DNA of 64,000 nucleotides from Novosphingobium sp. PhB57 (GTDB lineage Bacteria > Pseudomonadota > Alphaproteobacteria > Sphingomonadales > Sphingomonadaceae). How positions within the stretch are numbered: the first letter of the stretch is position 1; each line of letters begins with the position of its first letter. Under the pieces are notes generated by a model. The model was not told the origin of the DNA and made no database searches. It saw nothing but the letters and a program-made list of their open reading frames with translations. Positions 42,591 to 51,147 of the stretch are shown here, in pieces. A program made the position numbers and the translations under genes. The DNA lies in NCBI RefSeq assembly GCF_004342985.1, contig NZ_SMBO01000004.1:310001-374000 (forward strand). Reading direction: 5' to 3'.

Positions 42591-45338
42591 TCAGAAGCGG
42601 ACGCGGACACCGCCCGAGAAGCGGCGACCGGTCTTGCGGTACTCCTTGGTGCGATCGGTGCTGACGGAGTAGATGAACTCCTTGGCATCGTTGAGGTTGA
42701 GCGCATCCGCGAAGACGGTGAACTGCGGCGTCACTTCGTAGGACAGGCCCGCGTCAAGCTGGCCATAGGCGTCGAAATACTCCGGCTCGCCGTTGCGGCC
42801 CGAGGCCACCTGCAGGAAGTTGTCGCGCCAGGTATAGGCGAGGCGGGCCTGCACGCCGTACTTCTCGTAGAAGCCCACGAGGCTGTAGGAGGTCTTGGAA
42901 AGCCCCTCCAGCCCGTAGGAGACGCCCGCCACCTGGTTCGTGTAGTTCGCGTTCGACTTGGTGTAGTTGAAGCTGGTCTGCACGCCGAGGCCGTCGAAAG
43001 GCGAAGGCAGGGTGGTGAAGGCCTGGCGATAGCCGAGTTCGAAGCCCTTCACGGTCGCGCCCTTGCCGTTGTCGGGCACGGTCACCTGGAACGTCACCTG
43101 GTCTACCAGCTGCGGCGTGGTCACCAGCGTCACGAACGAGTCGATCTTCTTGTAGAACACGGCCGCGGACAGCAGCGCGTTGCCGGTGAAGTACCACTCG
43201 ATGTCGGCCTCCACCTGCTTGGCCCGGAACGGCTTGAGGTCGGGATTGCCGCGGCTGATCGTCTCGTTGCCGGGGTTCGTCTGGATCGACTGGCGCGGCG
43301 AGAGGTCGGTCAGCGTCGGGCGCGTCATCACCTTGGAGGCCGAGAGGCGCAGGATCAGTTCGTTGGTCGCCTCCAGCTTGATGTTCACCGAGGGCAGCCA
43401 GTCATGGTACTTGCCCTCGAAGCCGACCGGCACGATGGGCGAGACGACGATGATGTTCTGCCCCTGCCCATTGGGCTGGGCGCTGAGGACCGTGCGCGAT
43501 GCGCCGGTCGAGGTGTAGGTCGTGCCTTCGTAGCGCACGCCGGCATTGATGGTCAGCGGCATCGAGCCGAGGTCGGTCGTGAAGTTGGCCATGAAATAGC
43601 CGATCTTCACCTTCTCATCGACGACCGAGGAGGCCGAAGGCGAGAATACCGCCGGGTTGAATGCCTTCCCGTCCGCGGCCGCGAACTGGTCGATCACGCC
43701 CACGAGCTGCTGCGGGCTGTAGATCACCCAGTCGCGGACGATATCGCTGGGGCCACTGCCCTGGAAGAAGTTGCGGTTGGTCGGGCTGAACAGCGAAGCT
43801 GGCAGGACCCGGTCGGAGCCGCAATAGGCGCACTGCTCGCCGAAGGGCATCTCGTCGCCCGTCAGCGTCTTGGTGCGCCGCGAATACATGGCGCCCGCGA
43901 AGAGCGAAAGGTTGGACGTGGCCTTCCACTCGTTGTCGAAGCGGTATTCCTCGATCTTGTCGTCGACATCGGTGCCGCCGCCCCAGATGTAATAGTGCGC
44001 GGTGATACCGTTGGGGTTGGTCGAGGCATTGGGGTAGTTCGGGCTGGTGAAGCCATATTCGTAGATCGGGCTGCCCGACCGGCGATCGAACCACAAGTCG
44101 ATGTTCTTGCGCCGGATGGTGGTGAAGAGGTTATCCTCCTTGCCGCGCCGTTCCGCCTTGGAACGCGAGGCGTCGAAGCTCATCTTGAGCGTCTCGGTGG
44201 GCTTCCACTCGATGTTGCCGCCGAACTGGTTGGTCATGACCTTGCGGTGGTCGTACTGCAGGATCTGGTCGACGAAGCCGCCCTGGTAGCGCTGGTAGAC
44301 GGCCTCGTTGTCCTCCACGACCTGCTCCACCAGCGTGCCGCCGGAGAAATCGTAGGCAAGGCCGGTCTGCTGCTCGCGGAAGTCCGCCTTGGAGTAGAGC
44401 CCGTCGAACGACAGCGTCAGCGTGTCGGTCGGCCGGAACTGCAGCGAGCCGGAGAAGCCGTAGCGTTCGAGGCTGCGCTCGAAGAAGAACGGCGAGAGGT
44501 TCGACGGCATCGAGACGCGGCTGAACGGCGCCACGTTCGGCCCGATGCGCGCGCCCGGAACCCCGCCGGCGTTGTAATAGGAGTCCGTGCTGGAGCGATA
44601 GACATGGCCCGCGCCGATGGTGAATTCGTCGTTGCGGGTGTCGCGCTTGGTATAGACCCCCGAAATCGACACGCCGATGGTCTTGTCGGCATTGCGCCAG
44701 GACGCCACGCCCGAAACCTCGGGATTGAACTTGTCGGCCAGCTCCGCCCACATCTGCCCGGCGGAGGCGCTGATGGCGAACTGGTCCTTCTGGTCGATCG
44801 CGCGCAGGGTCTTCACATCAACGGTGGCGCCGATTGAGGCGCCGTTGATATTGGCCTGGGGCGACTTGTAGACGTCCGCGCCCGAGATGATTTCGGAGGG
44901 CATGACGTCGAACGAGAACTCGCGGCCGTTGTTGTCGGTGGCGAGCGTGCGGGCATTGACGGTCACCGCGTTGAACTTCGGCCCGAAGCCGCGCACGGTG
45001 ATGTAGCGGCCCTCGCCGCGGTTGCGCTCGATGGTGACGCCGGCGATGCGCTGGAGCGATTCCGCGACGTTCTGGTCGGGCAGCTTGCCCAGGTCTTCGG
45101 CGACGATCGAGTCCACAACCGCGATGGAATCGCGCTTGATGTCGATCGCGACCTTCTGGCTGGCGCGGATGCCCGCAACGATGATGACGTTCTCGGCCTC
45201 GCTGTCGGCGGCCTCCGAAGCGCCCTGGTTACCCACGGCCTCCTGCGCCTGCGCCGAAGTTGCCAGCGCTAGCACCGATGCGGCAGAAAAAAGCAGCGCC
45301 GACCTGGCCGCACTGCGAAACCTTCCCTCGTTCGACAT
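42591..45338 (-). CDS. TonB-dependent receptor of the pectin/oligosaccharide locus
   Basis: This 915-residue receptor of the TonB-Xanth-Caul type has a signal peptide (ending SAQAQ), a TonB-box-like NVIIVAGIRASQ, plug motif DSIVAEDLGKLPDQNVAESLQRIAGV and a barrel ending in FSGGVRVRF. Such receptors usually import plant oligosaccharides. It lies beside MFS, dehydratase, glycosidase and GntR genes, has a TTGACA-17-CATAAG promoter, and a perfect palindrome three bases from the -35, suggesting control by the GntR regulator. Start at 45338 follows GGAGGGAGAG. Confidence 0.9.
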   Translation of the reverse strand: MSNEGRFRSAARSALLFSAASVLALATSAQAQEAVGNQGASEAADSEAENVIIVAGIRASQKVAIDIKRDSIAVVDSIVAEDLGKLPDQNVAESLQRIAGVTIERNRGEGRYITVRGFGPKFNAVTVNARTLATDNNGREFSFDVMPSEIISGADVYKSPQANINGASIGATVDVKTLRAIDQKDQFAISASAGQMWAELADKFNPEVSGVASWRNADKTIGVSISGVYTKRDTRNDEFTIGAGHVYRSSTDSYYNAGGVPGARIGPNVAPFSRVSMPSNLSPFFFERSLERYGFSGSLQFRPTDTLTLSFDGLYSKADFREQQTGLAYDFSGGTLVEQVVEDNEAVYQRYQGGFVDQILQYDHRKVMTNQFGGNIEWKPTETLKMSFDASRSKAERRGKEDNLFTTIRRKNIDLWFDRRSGSPIYEYGFTSPNYPNASTNPNGITAHYYIWGGGTDVDDKIEEYRFDNEWKATSNLSLFAGAMYSRRTKTLTGDEMPFGEQCAYCGSDRVLPASLFSPTNRNFFQGSGPSDIVRDWVIYSPQQLVGVIDQFAAADGKAFNPAVFSPSASSVVDEKVKIGYFMANFTTDLGSMPLTINAGVRYEGTTYTSTGASRTVLSAQPNGQGQNIIVVSPIVPVGFEGKYHDWLPSVNIKLEATNELILRLSASKVMTRPTLTDLSPRQSIQTNPGNETISRGNPDLKPFRAKQVEADIEWYFTGNALLSAAVFYKKIDSFVTLVTTPQLVDQVTFQVTVPDNGKGATVKGFELGYRQAFTTLPSPFDGLGVQTSFNYTKSNANYTNQVAGVSYGLEGLSKTSYSLVGFYEKYGVQARLAYTWRDNFLQVASGRNGEPEYFDAYGQLDAGLSYEVTPQFTVFADALNLNDAKEFIYSVSTDRTKEYRKTGRRFSGGVRVRF

Positions 45339-45368
45339 CTCGACTCTCCCTCCAAATTCTTTGCAGAT

Positions 45369-45397
45369 CTTATGACCTGCTATCGTTTTCATGTCAA
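45369..45397 (-). promoter_or_regulatory. sigma-70-type promoter of the receptor gene
   Basis: Read on the minus strand, TTGACA (45392-45397) is followed by a 17-base spacer and CATAAG (45369-45374, 4 of 6 to TATAAT). It lies 31 to 59 bases upstream of the receptor ATG and directly next to the palindrome at 45401-45418. Confidence 0.65.
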
Positions 45398-45400
45398 CTT

Positions 45401-45418
45401 ACATCATATGTATGATGT
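45401..45418. promoter_or_regulatory. GntR operator candidate, site 1
   Basis: ACATCATATGTATGATGT has perfect 8-bp arms (ACATCATA / TATGATGT). It lies between the MFS stop and the TTGACA -35 of the receptor gene. Its GTATGATGT half is shared, in variant form, with the three other promoters of the locus. Confidence 0.7.
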
Positions 45419-46693
45419 TTATCGCACCGACTTGATCGGCAGCACGCAGAGTGCGGAGCCGAAGACGAAGACCACCGCCGCGATGAAGATGGCCCGGTAA
45501 TCGCCGCCGAAGATCCCGAGCAGGACCGCGGCCATGACCGGGCTGATGATCTGCGGGATGTTCACGGCGGTGGTCAGGACGCCCAGGTCCTTGCCCTCAT
45601 CGCCCAGCGCGGCCTTGGGCAGCACTTGCGTCATCAGTGCCATGTCGATGGACATGAACATGCCGTAGCCCACCCCGATCACCGCCGCGTAAACCCACAT
45701 CCCGGCCATCGAGGGCGCCAGCAGCGGCGCAACCATCGCCGCGCCCATGAAGAGGCTGCCGCCGATCACGAAGGGCTTTCGCCGCTGCAGACGGTCGGAA
45801 AGCCAGCCCGATGCCAGCGACGACACGACGAGGCACACCAGCGTCACCATCGCCATGTTGGCAATGGCCAGGTTCGAAGCGTCGTCGCCCAGCCCCACGT
45901 AGTCGCGCAGGATATAGAGCAGGTAGGCCGCCACCGCCTGATAGCCCATGTAGATCGTGAAACGGCTTGCGAAGGCCCAGGCGAAATCGGGATGCTCGCG
46001 CGGGCTGATCCAGAAGCTCTTGAAGAAGGCGCCCCAGTGGATCGGGCGGCGCGGCAAGGAATCGCTCGGCGGTTCGCGGTTGAGCGCGACGAAAGCCACG
46101 CAGGATGCGGCGATGGCGCCCGCGAAAAGACCGTATGCCAGCATCCGCTGCGAGGCGAGATAGCCTGCCACCACCGTGCCTGCGGTCAGCCCCGCCGTCA
46201 TGCCCGCGCCGACGATGCCGGAAACACTGCCCCGCGTCTCGGGCGCGAAGCGGTCCGCGATCAGCGTGGTCATCGCCGGCTGCATCGAATTGTAGGCCAC
46301 CGCCGCCATGACCCAGAGCACCATGAGCGACCAGAACCCGGTCATCATCGACACCCCGAACAGCGATGCAGAGCCGATCAGCGAGCCGATGGCGATCCAC
46401 GGCGCGCGCCGTCCCCAACGACTGCGCGTGCGGTCCGACAGGGCCCCCGCGATCGGCGTCGCCAGCGTGGAGAAGACCGAAGTGATCGCGAAGAGGAGCG
46501 CGAGGCTGTTCTCCTTGGACGCGGGAGAAAGCTCCGCGATCTGGTTAGGGAGCAGCACGCCCAGCACGCCGCTGTATAGCCCCATCAGCAGGAAGAAGTT
46601 CACCATGAGCGACAGTTGCAGGCGCCAGCGCGCCGCACCCTGGACCCAGGGCGTTCGGGCCTCTGCGCCCTGGGTTGCAGAGCCGTGCATCAT
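45419..46693 (-). CDS. MFS transporter (sugar/uronate-like)
   Basis: This 424-residue carrier has about twelve predicted helices and the MFS hinge motif GALSDRTRSRWGRR in loop 2-3, with LSDRLQRRKPF later. It resembles the oligosaccharide/uronide type (GPH- or ACS-like) rather than the XylE sugar porters. Start at 46693 (ATGATG) overlaps the stop of the preceding enolase-superfamily gene by four bases, so both are one transcript. It probably brings the sugar or uronide released in the periplasm into the cytoplasm. Substrate is unknown. Confidence 0.85.
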   Translation of the reverse strand: MMHGSATQGAEARTPWVQGAARWRLQLSLMVNFFLLMGLYSGVLGVLLPNQIAELSPASKENSLALLFAITSVFSTLATPIAGALSDRTRSRWGRRAPWIAIGSLIGSASLFGVSMMTGFWSLMVLWVMAAVAYNSMQPAMTTLIADRFAPETRGSVSGIVGAGMTAGLTAGTVVAGYLASQRMLAYGLFAGAIAASCVAFVALNREPPSDSLPRRPIHWGAFFKSFWISPREHPDFAWAFASRFTIYMGYQAVAAYLLYILRDYVGLGDDASNLAIANMAMVTLVCLVVSSLASGWLSDRLQRRKPFVIGGSLFMGAAMVAPLLAPSMAGMWVYAAVIGVGYGMFMSIDMALMTQVLPKAALGDEGKDLGVLTTAVNIPQIISPVMAAVLLGIFGGDYRAIFIAAVVFVFGSALCVLPIKSVR

Positions 46694-47844
46694 TCCGCCG
46701 CCCGCCGCGTATCGGGAACGAGCCGAAGCCCCGCGCCGGCCGGCCGGCGATGCGGGCCGCCGCGTTCGCCCCAGCCGATGGCAGTGACGGACTGGGCCAC
46801 CGCGGCCTCGTCGATCGAGATCCCGAGGCCCGGCGCGTCGCCGAGGATGATGCCGCCCTCGGCAATCTGCTGGTCGACCGTGAAGCCGGTCGGGAAGCCG
46901 AAGTCCTGCACTTCGATGCCGATCATGTTCGGCAGCGCGGCCGCCGCATGCGCGACCGGATTGGCGTTGTAGGCCACCGGCGATACCGGCAATCCCCGCA
47001 CATGGGCGGCCATTGCGACGCGATTGAAATGTGTGATCCCCCAGACGCTGCCCGCCTGGACGATATCCACCGCCTGCGCATCGAACAACGGTCCGTACTG
47101 CTCCAGCCCGGTGAGATTTTCGCCGGTCGCCACTGCCGTCCGCGCGGCGCGGGCGATCTGGGCATGCCCGGCCGCGTCCCATCGGCGCACCGGTTCTTCG
47201 ATCCACGTCAGGTCGACGCGCTTCTCGATCTCGGCAAGGTGGCGGATCGCCTGCTTGGTGTTCCACGCTTCGTTGACGTCGAGCATGACCGCAGGGCGCG
47301 TGGTGTTGCGCGAAAGAATGCCGCGCACCGTTTCGAGCCGGGCGATGTCGCGGTCCAGGTCGCGTCCGCCCTTGATCTTGGCGGCGGTGAATCCGCGCTC
47401 GGCCCAAAGGGTGTAATGCGCCGCGAAAGCCTGGTCATCGAGGCCGTAGCACAGGCCCGAGGCATAACCCGGCACGAAACGGTCCCCGGCCCCGAGCGTG
47501 CGCCACAGCGGCTCGTCCGCCATCTTGGCCTTCAGGTCCCAGAGTGCCATGTCGATGGCCGCGATCGTTCCGAACGTGGCGCCGGCATGGCCGCTCTTGA
47601 AGACATGCGAGAGCATAGCATCGTAGAGCGTAGCGACCCCGCGCGGATCCGCGCCTTCCACGGCGGGAAAAAGCCGGTCGATCTCGCGGTGCGATCCCAG
47701 CCCGATGCCGGTCAACCCGCCGTCGGTCTCGACCAGCAGGACCGGCACTTCGGTAATGCCCGATTCGACGATGCCGTTGACGTCGCCCACGGGGCGCTGC
47801 CAGTCGTGGAAGGCGGTGAGGCTGCGGTAGCCTGTGATCTTCAT
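46690..47844 (-). CDS. enolase-superfamily (MR/MLE) sugar-acid dehydratase-like protein
   Basis: This 384-residue protein has an enolase N-terminal cap and barrel with KxK (K156-K158), metal ligands D189 (LDVNEAW), E216-E217 (WIEEP) and E242 (GENLTG), then D260. The MR subgroup normally uses a His-Asp dyad, but the place where the His should lie (PVSPVAYNANP) has no His; the assignment as sugar-acid dehydratase is therefore less sure. It may dehydrate L-rhamnonate, L-fuconate or another aldonate. It begins the dehydratase-MFS operon, with promoter TTGTCA-16-CATAAT upstream. Confidence 0.75.
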   Translation of the reverse strand: MKITGYRSLTAFHDWQRPVGDVNGIVESGITEVPVLLVETDGGLTGIGLGSHREIDRLFPAVEGADPRGVATLYDAMLSHVFKSGHAGATFGTIAAIDMALWDLKAKMADEPLWRTLGAGDRFVPGYASGLCYGLDDQAFAAHYTLWAERGFTAAKIKGGRDLDRDIARLETVRGILSRNTTRPAVMLDVNEAWNTKQAIRHLAEIEKRVDLTWIEEPVRRWDAAGHAQIARAARTAVATGENLTGLEQYGPLFDAQAVDIVQAGSVWGITHFNRVAMAAHVRGLPVSPVAYNANPVAHAAAALPNMIGIEVQDFGFPTGFTVDQQIAEGGIILGDAPGLGISIDEAAVAQSVTAIGWGERGGPHRRPAGAGLRLVPDTRRAAE

Positions 47845-47882
47845 TCGGGAATCCCCTGACCTAAGGCCTGTTCGTAATTCGT

Positions 47883-47910
47883 ATTATGTATGATCTATGT
47901 CGTTTGACAA
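47883..47910 (-). promoter_or_regulatory. dehydratase promoter with GntR site 2
   Basis: On the minus strand TTGTCA (47905-47910) and CATAAT (47883-47888) are separated by 16 bases. GTATGATC on the plus strand (47888-47895) overlaps this spacer and -10 and shares TATGTATGAT with site 1. A regulator bound there would occlude the promoter. Confidence 0.6.
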
Positions 47911-47994
47911 CCCTTGACGCGCTTGGTCAAGTCGGTTCAGCGTAAATCAGGCGCCAGGAACGCGCGTCACCATGAATCAAGGGCGTAAAAGAGC

Positions 47995-48738
47995 ATGCAG
48001 GATAGGGTTGTCGGCCTCGGAGCGCCCGCGAAGACACGGCGGCGTCCGCGCCTTGCGGAAGCGGTGGTCGAGGAACTGGTCAGCGCCATCGTCACCGAAG
48101 TCTATCCCGCCGGTTCGGCCCTTCCCCCCGAAAACATGCTGTGCGACCACTTCGGCGTCAGCCGCACCGTGGTGCGGGAAGCGACCACCGCGCTGACCGA
48201 AAAGGGCCTCGTTGTCTCCCTGCAGGGACGCGGCACCATCGTGCGCGAGCAGAGCGACTGGAACCTGCTGGACCCGATGATCCTGGCGGCGCTGTTCCGG
48301 CGCGAGGACGGCCTGGCCTATCTCGACAACCTTTCGGAGATCCGTTCCTCCCTCGAAGCCTCGATGGCGGCCAAGGCGGCGAAGCGCGCCACGGCAGAGA
48401 GCCTGGCCGAACTCAGGGCCCAGATCGACAAACTGGAAAGCCTGGTGGAAATCCCTGCGGCCTATGTGCACGAAGACGTGAATTTCCACGATGTGATCAT
48501 GCGCATGTCGGGCGACCGCCTGAGCAAGGCGATCATCGACGGCATCCAGTCGCGCGCCCTCAACACCCACGGCTATTCGGGCACGCTCAATGTCGAGCAC
48601 GTCCGCAACACCCATGCCGCGCATCGCAAGGTCTACCAGGCGATCGTCGATGGCGATTCCGAAGCGGCTTCGAAAGCCATGCGCGAACATATCGAATCGT
48701 CATGGGCGCGGCGCCGGGCGAGCGGCCCTCAGGCCTAG
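47995..48738 (+). CDS. GntR-family regulator, FCD subfamily
   Basis: This 247-residue regulator has a winged helix at about residues 20-85 (AEAVVEELVSAIV, then PENMLCDHFGVSRTVVREATTAL) and a C-terminal FCD domain (95-235) with the conserved His/Asp residues (HEDVNFHDVIM, NTHAAH, REHIES) that can bind a metal and acid ligand. FCD-GntR regulators such as UxuR/LldR control sugar-acid pathways. It sits in the centre of the pectin locus, among four promoters with related GTATGAY sites. Likely a repressor released by a sugar acid. Start at 47995 is probable. Confidence 0.9.
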   Translation: MQDRVVGLGAPAKTRRRPRLAEAVVEELVSAIVTEVYPAGSALPPENMLCDHFGVSRTVVREATTALTEKGLVVSLQGRGTIVREQSDWNLLDPMILAALFRREDGLAYLDNLSEIRSSLEASMAAKAAKRATAESLAELRAQIDKLESLVEIPAAYVHEDVNFHDVIMRMSGDRLSKAIIDGIQSRALNTHGYSGTLNVEHVRNTHAAHRKVYQAIVDGDSEAASKAMREHIESSWARRRASGPQA

Positions 48739-48781
48739 CCGCCCGGGTCGGGCCCTCCGGCTCGACCGTGCGCGGGCGCTT

Positions 48782-49141
48782 TCAGGGCTGCTCCGAAAGC
48801 GCGTAGATCCGCTCCATTTCGGCCCAGGTCCGGTCCGGCGCGAAAGGCAGCGGGCGCTGGAACGTGCGCATGAGCGCGTCCCACGCCTGCACTTCCGGAT
48901 TGGCCGCATCGCGCGCCGCCTTGCCTTCCGCATCGGCGGCCATGGCCGCATCCTGCTCCATCGTCATGAACATGCGGTCGCCCACCAGCCAAATCTGGAG
49001 ATCGCGCACCCCATCGGCGCGGATCGCTTCGGTCACGGCCGCGGGCGGCCCGCCAGGCGCATGCCAGGCGCGATAGCGCGCGATCATTTCCGGTTCGTCC
49101 ACCAGGTCCACGGCGAAGCACCTGCGCACGAATTGGCTCAT
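48782..49141 (-). CDS. L-rhamnose/L-fucose mutarotase-family protein
   Basis: This 119-residue protein matches the RhaU/FucU-like mutarotase family: YRAWHAPG with the catalytic-type His27, RDLQIWLVGDRMFMTME and WDALMRTFQRPLP. It interconverts alpha and beta forms of a 6-deoxyhexose such as L-rhamnose or L-fucose in the cytoplasm. It is divergent from the ten-gene operon and shares the GntR-like operator at 49175-49191. Start at 49141 follows GGGAGAG. Confidence 0.82.
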   Translation of the reverse strand: MSQFVRRCFAVDLVDEPEMIARYRAWHAPGGPPAAVTEAIRADGVRDLQIWLVGDRMFMTMEQDAAMAADAEGKAARDAANPEVQAWDALMRTFQRPLPFAPDRTWAEMERIYALSEQP

Positions 49142-49154
49142 TCCACTCTCCCGG

Positions 49155-49191
49155 TTGACGCCCCCCATCTCCTTACGTATTCATCATACGT
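49155..49191. promoter_or_regulatory. promoter and GntR operator candidate, site 3
   Basis: The palindrome ACGTAT-TCATC-ATACGT (49175-49191) lies between divergent mutarotase and epimerase genes. TTGACG (49155-49160) and TATTCA (49178-49183), 17 bases apart, form a possible plus-strand promoter whose -10 the palindrome overlaps. One site may therefore control both directions. Confidence 0.62.
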
Positions 49192-49214
49192 CTTACAAGA
49201 TGGAGAGGGCAGGC

Positions 49215-50393
49215 ATGGCCTTGCTATATGGCGCGCAGATGTCGAGACGGCATCTCGCCGAGCGTACCGGATCCCTGTCGCAGTTCGCGGGCGTGCGCCT
49301 GATGACGCTGGGCGACGGCGTCGAGCGCGGCGTGCGCCTGCTGGAATTCCGCACCGGGTCCGGCCTGCGCTTCACGGTGCTGGTGGACCGCGCGATGGAC
49401 ATCGCCGAGTGCGATCACGCCGGGCGCGCGGTTGGCTGGCATTCGCCCTCCGGCTTCCGCAACCCGGCCTTGCACGACTACGAGGGTGAAGGCGGCCTCG
49501 GCTGGTTCCGCTCGATGTCGGGCCTGAACATCACCTGCGGCCTCGACCATATCCTGTTCATGCACGACGATCCGGCAGGCCACTACAATTACGGCCCGCG
49601 CGAGGTCGTTTCCTCCTCCCTCCACGGCCGCGTCGGCACCATCCCCGCGCAGCTCACCGGCTACGGCGAGCGCTGGGAGGGGGATTCCTGCACCTTCTGG
49701 GCCGAGGGCGTGGTGCGCCAGTCCACCGTCTTCGGCGAGGACCTGCACCTCATCCGGCGCATCGAGGCGGACCTCGGCAGCGACGAGATCCGCATGACCG
49801 ACCGCGTGGTGAACCACGGCTTCTACACGACGCCGCACATGTTCTGCTACCACATCAACGTCGGCCATCCGGTCGTCGCCGAAGGCGCGCGCTACGTGGC
49901 GCCGGTGCGCGAAGTGCTCTGGGCCGCCCATGCCGACGACTACCGCCGGCAAGGCGTGGGCTACCGGACATTGCCGGCGCCCATCGTCAACTTCCACGAG
50001 CAGGTCTGGCAGCACGACATGGCGCCCGACGCGGCAGGCCGGGTCGAAGTCGCCCTGGTCAACGAGGCCATCGGGTTCGGCTTCTCCGTCACCACCCGCA
50101 AGGATCAGTTCCCCTGCATGTTCGAGTGGCAGAACCTCCACGCCGGCCACTATGCGGTGGGTATCGAGCCGGCGACCAATCATGTCCTCGGCAAGGACTT
50201 CGCCCGCGAGCGCGGCGAACTGATCCTGCTCGATCACGGCGAGGAGCGCCGTTACGACACGGTCCTGCGGGTCCTGCCGGATGAGGCCGCCGTCTCTGCC
50301 GCCATCGCGCGAATCGAAGGAGCAGCGCGTCAGCCCGAGGACGAGTATCCGGTTCCCACCGGCAACTTCCCCGCCATCGGAGGCGCCGCGTGA
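49215..50393 (+). CDS. DUF4432 aldose-1-epimerase-like protein
   Basis: This 392-residue protein matches DUF4432, a galactose-mutarotase-fold family in sugar catabolic operons: VDRAMDIAEC, SGLNITCGLDH, HMFCYHINVGHPVV and EWQNLHAGHYAVGIEP. It likely handles a sugar or keto-sugar by ring opening or epimerisation in the cytoplasm. ATG at 49215 is preferred since GGAGAGGG precedes it (49200 is possible). Its stop overlaps the SDR GTG start by four bases (GTGA). It is the first gene of the ten-gene operon. Confidence 0.8.
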   Translation: MALLYGAQMSRRHLAERTGSLSQFAGVRLMTLGDGVERGVRLLEFRTGSGLRFTVLVDRAMDIAECDHAGRAVGWHSPSGFRNPALHDYEGEGGLGWFRSMSGLNITCGLDHILFMHDDPAGHYNYGPREVVSSSLHGRVGTIPAQLTGYGERWEGDSCTFWAEGVVRQSTVFGEDLHLIRRIEADLGSDEIRMTDRVVNHGFYTTPHMFCYHINVGHPVVAEGARYVAPVREVLWAAHADDYRRQGVGYRTLPAPIVNFHEQVWQHDMAPDAAGRVEVALVNEAIGFGFSVTTRKDQFPCMFEWQNLHAGHYAVGIEPATNHVLGKDFARERGELILLDHGEERRYDTVLRVLPDEAAVSAAIARIEGAARQPEDEYPVPTGNFPAIGGAA

Positions 50394-51136
50394 AGGGCCG
50401 CACCATCCTCTATACCGGCGCCGCCGGCGGGCTCGGCCTCGACACCACGCTGCTGCTGATCGAACGCGGCGCCCATGTCATCGCCCTCGATAACGACGAT
50501 GCCAAGATCGCCGCTCTCGTGGCTGCCGCCGAAGGGCGCGGTCCCGGCCGGCTGACCGTCTCGCGCACCGATCTCGCAGACCTGCCCGGCCTGCGCGCCA
50601 CGCTCGATGCCCTGGCCGCGCGCCACGGCGGCATCGACGTGGTGATCAACAACGCCGCGATCTATCCCTCGAAGCCTTTCGAGGACTACACGATCGAGGA
50701 GCACCAGTTCGTCCAGCGCATCAATGTGGACGCCGGAATCGTAGCGGTGCAGGCGGTGGTGCCGGGGATGCGTGCGAAAGGCTTCGGGCGGATCGTCAAC
50801 ATCTCCAGCATCACCCTTTCGGGCGGCTGGGCGAACCTGTCCCCCTATGTCGCCTCCAAGGGCGCGCTGGTCGGCCTGACCCGCGCCTGGGCGCGAGAAT
50901 TCGGACCCTGGGGCGTGACCGTCAACGCCATCGCCCCTGGCGCCTTCCCCACCGATGCCGAGAAAATCCACCCCGATCCCGAGGGGTACGAGCGCATGGT
51001 GCTGGATGCGCAGGCGATCAAGCGGCGCGGCACCGCGTCCGACATTGCCCACGCCATCGCCTTCTTCGCCGCCGACGAGGCGGGTTTCATCACCGGACAG
51101 ACGCTGCAGGTCAACGGCGGCTGGACCATGTCCTGA
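50390..51136 (+). CDS. SDR sugar-acid dehydrogenase
   Basis: This 248-residue SDR has the Rossmann loop TGAAGGLG, NNAA (VINNAAI), catalytic Ser in NISSIT and YVASK. In comparable 6-deoxyhexose pathways an SDR oxidises 2-keto-3-deoxy-L-rhamnonate (or -fuconate) at C4, or the free sugar at C1. GTG start overlapping the previous stop (GTGA) gives tight coupling. The operon context with FAH and LldD favours the keto-deoxy-acid role, but direct evidence is lacking. Confidence 0.82.
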   Translation: MKGRTILYTGAAGGLGLDTTLLLIERGAHVIALDNDDAKIAALVAAAEGRGPGRLTVSRTDLADLPGLRATLDALAARHGGIDVVINNAAIYPSKPFEDYTIEEHQFVQRINVDAGIVAVQAVVPGMRAKGFGRIVNISSITLSGGWANLSPYVASKGALVGLTRAWAREFGPWGVTVNAIAPGAFPTDAEKIHPDPEGYERMVLDAQAIKRRGTASDIAHAIAFFAADEAGFITGQTLQVNGGWTMS

Positions 51137-51147
51137 AGGACCAGAAA

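Noticed and set aside
42288..44837. 849-codon plus-strand frame opposite the TonB receptor
   Set aside because: Antisense shadow; composition unlike real proteins of this genome.
47972..48196. Alternative 74-codon frame over the GntR start
   Set aside because: Overlaps the GntR gene in another frame and shows no domain; the GntR reading has clear helix-turn-helix and FCD motifs.
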